64,000 nucleotides of DNA from Pectinatus brassicae. GTDB lineage: Bacteria; Bacillota; Negativicutes; Selenomonadales; Selenomonadaceae. The stretch is taken from positions 1 to 64,000 of the forward strand of contig NZ_JACHFH010000005.1 in the NCBI RefSeq assembly GCF_014201835.1, written 5' to 3'. The position numbers and the translations under genes were made by a program. The notes below the pieces were generated by a model that saw only the letters and a program-made list of their open reading frames with translations, was not told the origin of the DNA and did no database searches. Below, piece after piece: positions 62,200 to 64,000 of the stretch (the stretch's first letter is position 1; each line of letters opens with the position of its first letter).

Positions 62200-62310
62200 A
62201 TGAAAGAGATAATGGATTATCTAATAATTTTTTGTTTAGCGATTATCATTATATATTTAGTCGAAAATAATAGAAAACTGCGTACTAAAATAAAAATAAT
62301 AGACAGGTAG
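62200..62310 (+). CDS. Small single-pass membrane protein, 36 residues
   Basis: ATG 62200 has GGGAGAG seven bases before it and follows a consensus promoter. The product is one hydrophobic helix (YLIIFCLAIIIIYLVE, about residues 6-21) with a basic, Asn/Lys-rich tail. No family recognised. It could be an accessory membrane peptide of the adjoining locus or a toxin-like peptide; the sequence alone does not decide. Confidence 0.5.
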   Translation: MKEIMDYLIIFCLAIIIIYLVENNRKLRTKIKIIDR

Positions 62311-62435
62311 AAAAATAGTTTTAAAAATATGAGTGAATCAGATTTATTATCTGGTGCTAAGAATCGTAAAAGGGCATATTTTTGTTTCAAACTGGCTGAA
62401 ACAGCACAATTTAATTGATATCGGAGGACATACAA

Positions 62436-62609
62436 ATGAGTAATGAATTGATACAAGAAGAAAATAGAAATAAACGACGTGATAAACATCGGCAAAAAGC
62501 TCGCTATGCTCCTAAAATTACAGGAATGCCATTAGGGTTGACTAAAGGACAGTGGCAGTGTAAAAAAAATAATAGAAATAAAAGTACAGTTAGTTGCAAA
62601 AATTATTAA
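62436..62609 (+). CDS. Small basic hypothetical protein, 57 residues
   Basis: ATG 62436 has a strong GGAGG eight bases upstream. The product is rich in K, R and N (RNKRRDKHRQKARYAPKI), contains GMPLGLTKGQWQCKKN, and has no membrane segment. I do not recognise it. It lies between the promoter at 62119-62147 and cas10 on the same strand, so it may be cotranscribed with cas10. Confidence 0.55.
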   Translation: MSNELIQEENRNKRRDKHRQKARYAPKITGMPLGLTKGQWQCKKNNRNKSTVSCKNY

Positions 62610-62876
62610 TAATGGTTATTATAAAATAAGATTTAATTGTAGTTTGTATCAGAAATTTGTATTAAATAATGATAAGTTACTAAAGATTAGAAAAAGGATT
62701 TATATTAATTGCTATATAGTTTCTAATTTACTGAATTTAAAAGTAACTAATAGATACTTTTTAAGGAATAGAGAATTATTATGCCAGTATTCATAGTAAA
62801 AAGATATTTTATATAAATCTTTTATTATTGAAGTTTTTTGCTAGCATAAAAAATTATAAAGAGAGGGTGTAAAACA
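62610..62876. other. AT-rich leader before cas10
   Basis: No reading frame or strong terminator. A weak AAAAGAT/ATCTTTT hairpin (62799-62823) is the only structure. No CRISPR repeats are present here. Confidence 0.5.
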
Positions 62877-64000
62877 GTGCGAAATATAGAAAAACTACAT
62901 AAAATAACATTAGCAGCTTTGCTGCATGATTGTGGGAAAATAGTTTATCGTAGTAATGATATCAAACGTACTCATTCTTTATTAGGTACAGAATTATTGA
63001 TGAAATATTGTAATGATAAAGAAATTCTGCAGGCGGTAAAATATCATCATGGCAAAGCATTGGCACAGGCTAAATTAGCTAATGATAATATAGCATATAT
63101 TGTTTATGAGGCTGATAATATTGCGGCTGGTTTTGACAGACGTGATGAAGAAGGGGCAGATATTAAGACTGGATTTAATAAATATGTTCCTTTGGAAAGC
63201 GTTTTTAATCATCTGCAAGGCAGTTGCCCGGATACGGATAAAGCATATCATTATTTACGTGGTTTGGCACAAGGTGAAAAGATTAATTATGGTATACGGG
63301 CAAGCGACAATAAAATACAAGCAAGTCGTGATAATTATGCAAAATTATTGAATTATTTTGAAGAAAATCTACAATCATTAATGATTAAAAATGGCAAGAT
63401 AGCAAAAGATAATTTTATAAATGCAGGTGCGGCGCAGTTATTGAAAATAATTGAAGCAATTTGTTCATATATGCCCTCGAGTACAATGCAAAAACAAGCC
63501 ACTGATATTTCCTTATATGACCATGTAAAATTAACAGCAGCAATTGCTAATGCCATGTATTTATATTTTGCTGAAAATAATATTATTGATTATAAGAAAG
63601 CTTGTTTTAAAAATAATAAAGACTATCGGCAAAAAGATATGTTTTTGCTAGTGTCTGGTGATATGTCGGGTATACAGGACTTTATTTATACAATAGCTAA
63701 TGCCGGAGCATTGAAATCATTGCGTGGACGTTCATTTTACCTTGATATGGTATTGGAATATCTTGCCGATGAAATATTGCAGGAACTGGGATTGAATCGC
63801 TGTAATCTTATATATACCGGCGGCGGTCATTTTTATTTATTGGCTGCTAATACACAAACGGTTAAAGATAAAATTGCTCAGATGAAAAATAAATGTAATG
63901 AATGGTTTTTGCAGAAAACAGGAACAACATTATATTTGGAATTGGGCTGGCAGGAATGCAGCGCTGTTAATTTTATGGTTCCAGATAATGCTGTTGCAGA
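62877..64000 (+). CDS. cas10: Type III-A CRISPR-associated protein Cas10/Csm1 (N-terminal part, runs off the window)
   Basis: The frame opens at GTG 62877 with AGAGGG nine bases before it and stays open for 374 codons to the right edge. The N-terminus LAALLHDCGKIVYR (His17-Asp18) with HSLLG and VKYHHGKAL is the HD nuclease domain of Cas10. SGDMSGIQDFIYTIANAGALKSLRGRSFYLDMVLEY around residues 258-293 is a strong Csm1/Cas10 signature (first Palm domain). Cas10 is the large subunit of the Csm effector: its HD domain cuts ssDNA and its Palm domains make cyclic oligoadenylate. The GGDD motif would lie beyond the edge, so cyclase activity cannot be judged. Confidence 0.93.
   Translation, partial: MRNIEKLHKITLAALLHDCGKIVYRSNDIKRTHSLLGTELLMKYCNDKEILQAVKYHHGKALAQAKLANDNIAYIVYEADNIAAGFDRRDEEGADIKTGFNKYVPLESVFNHLQGSCPDTDKAYHYLRGLAQGEKINYGIRASDNKIQASRDNYAKLLNYFEENLQSLMIKNGKIAKDNFINAGAAQLLKIIEAICSYMPSSTMQKQATDISLYDHVKLTAAIANAMYLYFAENNIIDYKKACFKNNKDYRQKDMFLLVSGDMSGIQDFIYTIANAGALKSLRGRSFYLDMVLEYLADEILQELGLNRCNLIYTGGGHFYLLAANTQTVKDKIAQMKNKCNEWFLQKTGTTLYLELGWQECSAVNFMVPDNAVA

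Noticed and set aside
62329-62418. A 29-codon frame (MSESDLLSGAKNRKRAYF...) between the two small genes
   Set aside because: No ribosome-binding site of useful strength and very short; left out of the gene list though it could be translated.
62043-62876. CRISPR repeat array next to cas10
   Set aside because: No direct repeats of 25-40 bases with regular spacers occur anywhere in the right-hand 3 kb; only short AT-rich motifs repeat.

Overview
The window reads as a chromosomal segment of a low-GC diderm Firmicute of the Negativicutes/Selenomonadales type; a Megamonas-like genome is my best guess, not proven. The grounds are Firmicute gene orders (ctsR-mcsA-mcsB-clpC; gltX-cysE-cysS-mrnC; tilS-hpt-ftsH; SRP RNA next to dnaX) combined with a TolC-type outer-membrane channel and a tripartite efflux operon, which imply an outer membrane. 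Coding is dense, AT-rich and mostly housekeeping.

Layout. 1-430: right end of an IS200/IS605 (TnpB) element abutting a truncated gene. 0.5-5.1 kb: hemolysin III, AEC transporter, tcdA, and a minus-strand usp-gammaCA-ndk-pduO operon. 5.2-7.7 kb: Fur-type feoA-feoB operon with a 58-residue Cys-rich FeoB partner. 7.7-16.3 kb: recJ, a glycolipid glycosyltransferase, ftsB, S1 protein, tilS, hpt, ftsH. 16.3-21.2 kb: biotin-dependent carboxyltransferase, ANTAR regulator and its histidine kinase, an internally deleted isochorismatase remnant, and a cell-wall hydrolase behind a c-di-AMP riboswitch. 21.3-24.8 kb: T-box leader and a type-2-like IleS. 24.9-30.9 kb: PocR chemoreceptor and the CtsR/McsB/ClpC operon. 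31-40 kb: radA, PIN/TRAM protein, ispD, ispF, gltX, cysE, cysS, mrnC and a THF riboswitch upstream of folT. 40-47.2 kb: chemoreceptor, tmRNA, a solitary dhaL, an unassigned structured RNA of about 540 nt, mdh and serA. 47.5-61 kb: TolC/MacAB-like efflux, U32 protein, a composite hairpin repeat, class III aminotransferase, mgsA, SRP RNA, dnaX and a DhaR-like regulator. 61-64 kb: an accessory region with several tiny genes, an HTH regulator with repeated operator-like motifs, and the start of cas10/csm1 of a type III CRISPR system that runs off the right edge.

The window is rich in RNA control: c-di-AMP and THF riboswitches, an Ile T-box, tmRNA, SRP RNA and several unexplained hairpins. The most unusual items are the structured RNA at 43872-44412, the covarying hairpin pair at 54053-54221, and the regulator/small-protein/cas10 region at the right end. 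Start codons were moved downstream of the longest reading frame wherever a ribosome-binding site decided it.
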